NCBI GenBank assembly: GCA_050743385.1
Contig: JBOGFJ010000066.1
Span: forward strand, 1-5,547
Length of the DNA: 5,547 bases
Reading direction: 5' to 3'
DNA from: JACDBD01 sp050743385
GTDB taxonomy: Bacteria; Actinomycetota; Acidimicrobiia; IMCC26256; JACDBD01
The notes under the pieces are model-generated. The model did not search any database. It worked only from the letters and a program-made list of their open reading frames with translations, and was not told the origin of the DNA. The translations under genes and the position numbers were made by a program. Of this stretch, positions 4,622 through 5,547 are shown piece by piece; position 1 is the first letter of the stretch, and each line of letters begins with the position of its first letter.

Positions 4622-5547
4622 CGTCGAGGGTCGGGACGCTCGGCACCTCGCGCGGCGCCCTCGTCGACGACCGGGGCTGCGTCGCTCCCGATGGCGCTCG
4701 CTTCGAGCTCGACTGGTGGATCGGCGCCGAGGATCGCCGGCATCTCCCCGCCAGGGAGGCCTCCGTGCGCCAGCGCCGGCCCGGCATCGCCCCGGTCGTG
4801 GAGACTGCGATGCGGGTGCCCGGCGGCGACGCCATCCAGCGTGTCTACGGCGCCGGCGGGCCTGCCGATGTCGTGGTGATCGAGATCGAGAACGCCGCCG
4901 CCGTGCCATTCGCCGTCGGGCTCGTCCTGCGGCGCCGCGCAGGGCGGCGGGAGCTGCGCACCACGGTCGTGGGCAACCGGCTGCACGTGGATGGGCGACC
5001 GGTCGTACACCTGCCGCGTCCTCCGCTCCGGCGCGACACCGAGAACGGCGACGCGCTCGTCTATCCGGTGGCCCATCGGACGCGGCTGCGATTCGCCCTG
5101 GTGCTCCCGCGCCGGGAAGATCTCGCACTCGCCGACCCCGGCCTCGTCCCCGGCGCCGAGGAGGTGGCGCGGGCGTGGGAGGCGCAGCTCGGGCGGGGCA
5201 TGCGCGTCGACCTGCCCGATCCCGCGCTCCAGCAGGCCGTCGACCGGGCGCGGGTCGATCTCCTGCTCGCCCCGGTCGAGGCCGTCACGGTCGCGGCACT
5301 GGAGGACTGGGGCTTCGACGCCGAGGTCCGCCGTGCGTGGCCGCAGCTGTCGTTCCGGGCGCGCCGACGGGCGTCCCGCCGTCCCGCCGCCGTCGATTGG
5401 GACGCGGTGTCGGTCACGCGCGCGGGGAGCGCGGCCGAGTTCCTCCTGGCGCTGCGGCGCCTCCTGGCCCGGGAGTCGCGCGACGGCGACGTCGACCTGC
5501 TGTCCGAGCTCCCCCGCGCCTGGGTCGGGCACGGCATCGAGGTGCAC
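4618..5547 (+). CDS. Uncharacterised protein coupled to gpsA, possibly glycoside-hydrolase-like; 3' end outside window
   Basis: The GTG at 4618 opens a frame with no stop for 310 codons to the window edge. It overlaps the gpsA stop as GTGA, with no Shine-Dalgarno sequence, so coupled translation is likely. The first 190 residues look beta-rich, with FELDWWIGAEDR at 29-40, VVETAMRVPGGDAIQRVYG, and an alternating VVVIEIENAAAVPFAVGLVLR strand pair. Residues from about 197 (VDLPDPALQQAVDRARVDLLLA) are helical, and the last residues read LPRAWVGHGIEVH. A beta-sandwich, a helical segment beginning LPDPxL, and a WxGxxxEVH-like end recall six-hairpin (amylo-glucosidase-type) enzymes. The helical part, however, is only about 90 residues, far too short for a complete (alpha/alpha)6 barrel, and no catalytic acid can be named. 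No signal peptide is seen. The coding call is solid; the function is not. Confidence 0.85.
   Translation, partial: MTSRVGTLGTSRGALVDDRGCVAPDGARFELDWWIGAEDRRHLPAREASVRQRRPGIAPVVETAMRVPGGDAIQRVYGAGGPADVVVIEIENAAAVPFAVGLVLRRRAGRRELRTTVVGNRLHVDGRPVVHLPRPPLRRDTENGDALVYPVAHRTRLRFALVLPRREDLALADPGLVPGAEEVARAWEAQLGRGMRVDLPDPALQQAVDRARVDLLLAPVEAVTVAALEDWGFDAEVRRAWPQLSFRARRRASRRPAAVDWDAVSVTRAGSAAEFLLALRRLLARESRDGDVDLLSELPRAWVGHGIEVH

Noticed and set aside
3518..5128. 536-codon minus-strand open frame
   Set aside because: It covers all of gpsA antisense, and its Arg-rich, repetitive composition is typical of a shadow.
4225..5547. 440-codon minus-strand open frame running to the window edge
   Set aside because: It is antisense to gpsA and to the coupled downstream gene. 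The plus frame starts by a GTGA overlap and has protein-like strand and helix patterns; the minus product is low-complexity His/Arg/Pro-rich.

Overview
The window comes from a high-GC actinobacterium, most likely of the Acidimicrobiia or a relative; that placement is inference. Support comes from very high GC with strong third-position GC, frequent GTG starts, 4-nt stop/start overlaps, a coenzyme F420 biosynthesis gene (FbiD/CofC), and a histone-like protein with a very basic tail. A neighbourhood of hup (lysine-rich HU), cofC/fbiD, lysophospholipid acyltransferase and gpsA is, as I recall it, a recurring actinobacterial arrangement (often with leuCD and ddlA nearby), so the backbone looks like ordinary chromosome rather than a mobile island.

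Layout. Positions 1-257 (+) hold the end of a basic-tail DNA-binding protein, built from tandem 51-nt and 42-nt repeats. A perfect hairpin at 272-303 separates it from a leftward four-gene cluster: metallophosphoesterase (2875 to 2021), a small ABM-like alpha/beta-barrel protein (1956 to 1657), FbiD/CofC (1660 to 1067) and a PIG-L/LmbE deacetylase (1082 to 324). The last three overlap at their junctions and are probably translationally coupled. The hairpin lies between convergent genes and probably ends transcription from both sides.

From about 2881 the layout is divergent. Only 10-22 bp separate the metallophosphoesterase start from the rightward unit: 1-acylglycerol-3-phosphate acyltransferase (2898 to 3614), glycerol-3-phosphate dehydrogenase GpsA (3611 to 4621), and a long frame with a GTG start (4618 to beyond 5547) encoding an incomplete protein I do not firmly recognise. 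Each junction in this unit is a GTGA overlap. The acyltransferase and GpsA fit together functionally: GpsA supplies sn-glycerol 3-phosphate and the PlsC-type enzyme works further along the route to phosphatidic acid. FbiD makes the activated three-carbon precursor of F420.

I see no mobile element, CRISPR array or RNA gene, and no clear defence or otherwise new system. The points most worth a second look are the unrecognised gpsA-coupled protein, the overlapping back-to-back promoter-like sequences at 2881-2890 that would predict leaderless transcripts, the arginine-rich repeat tail, and perfect hairpins inside two coding regions.
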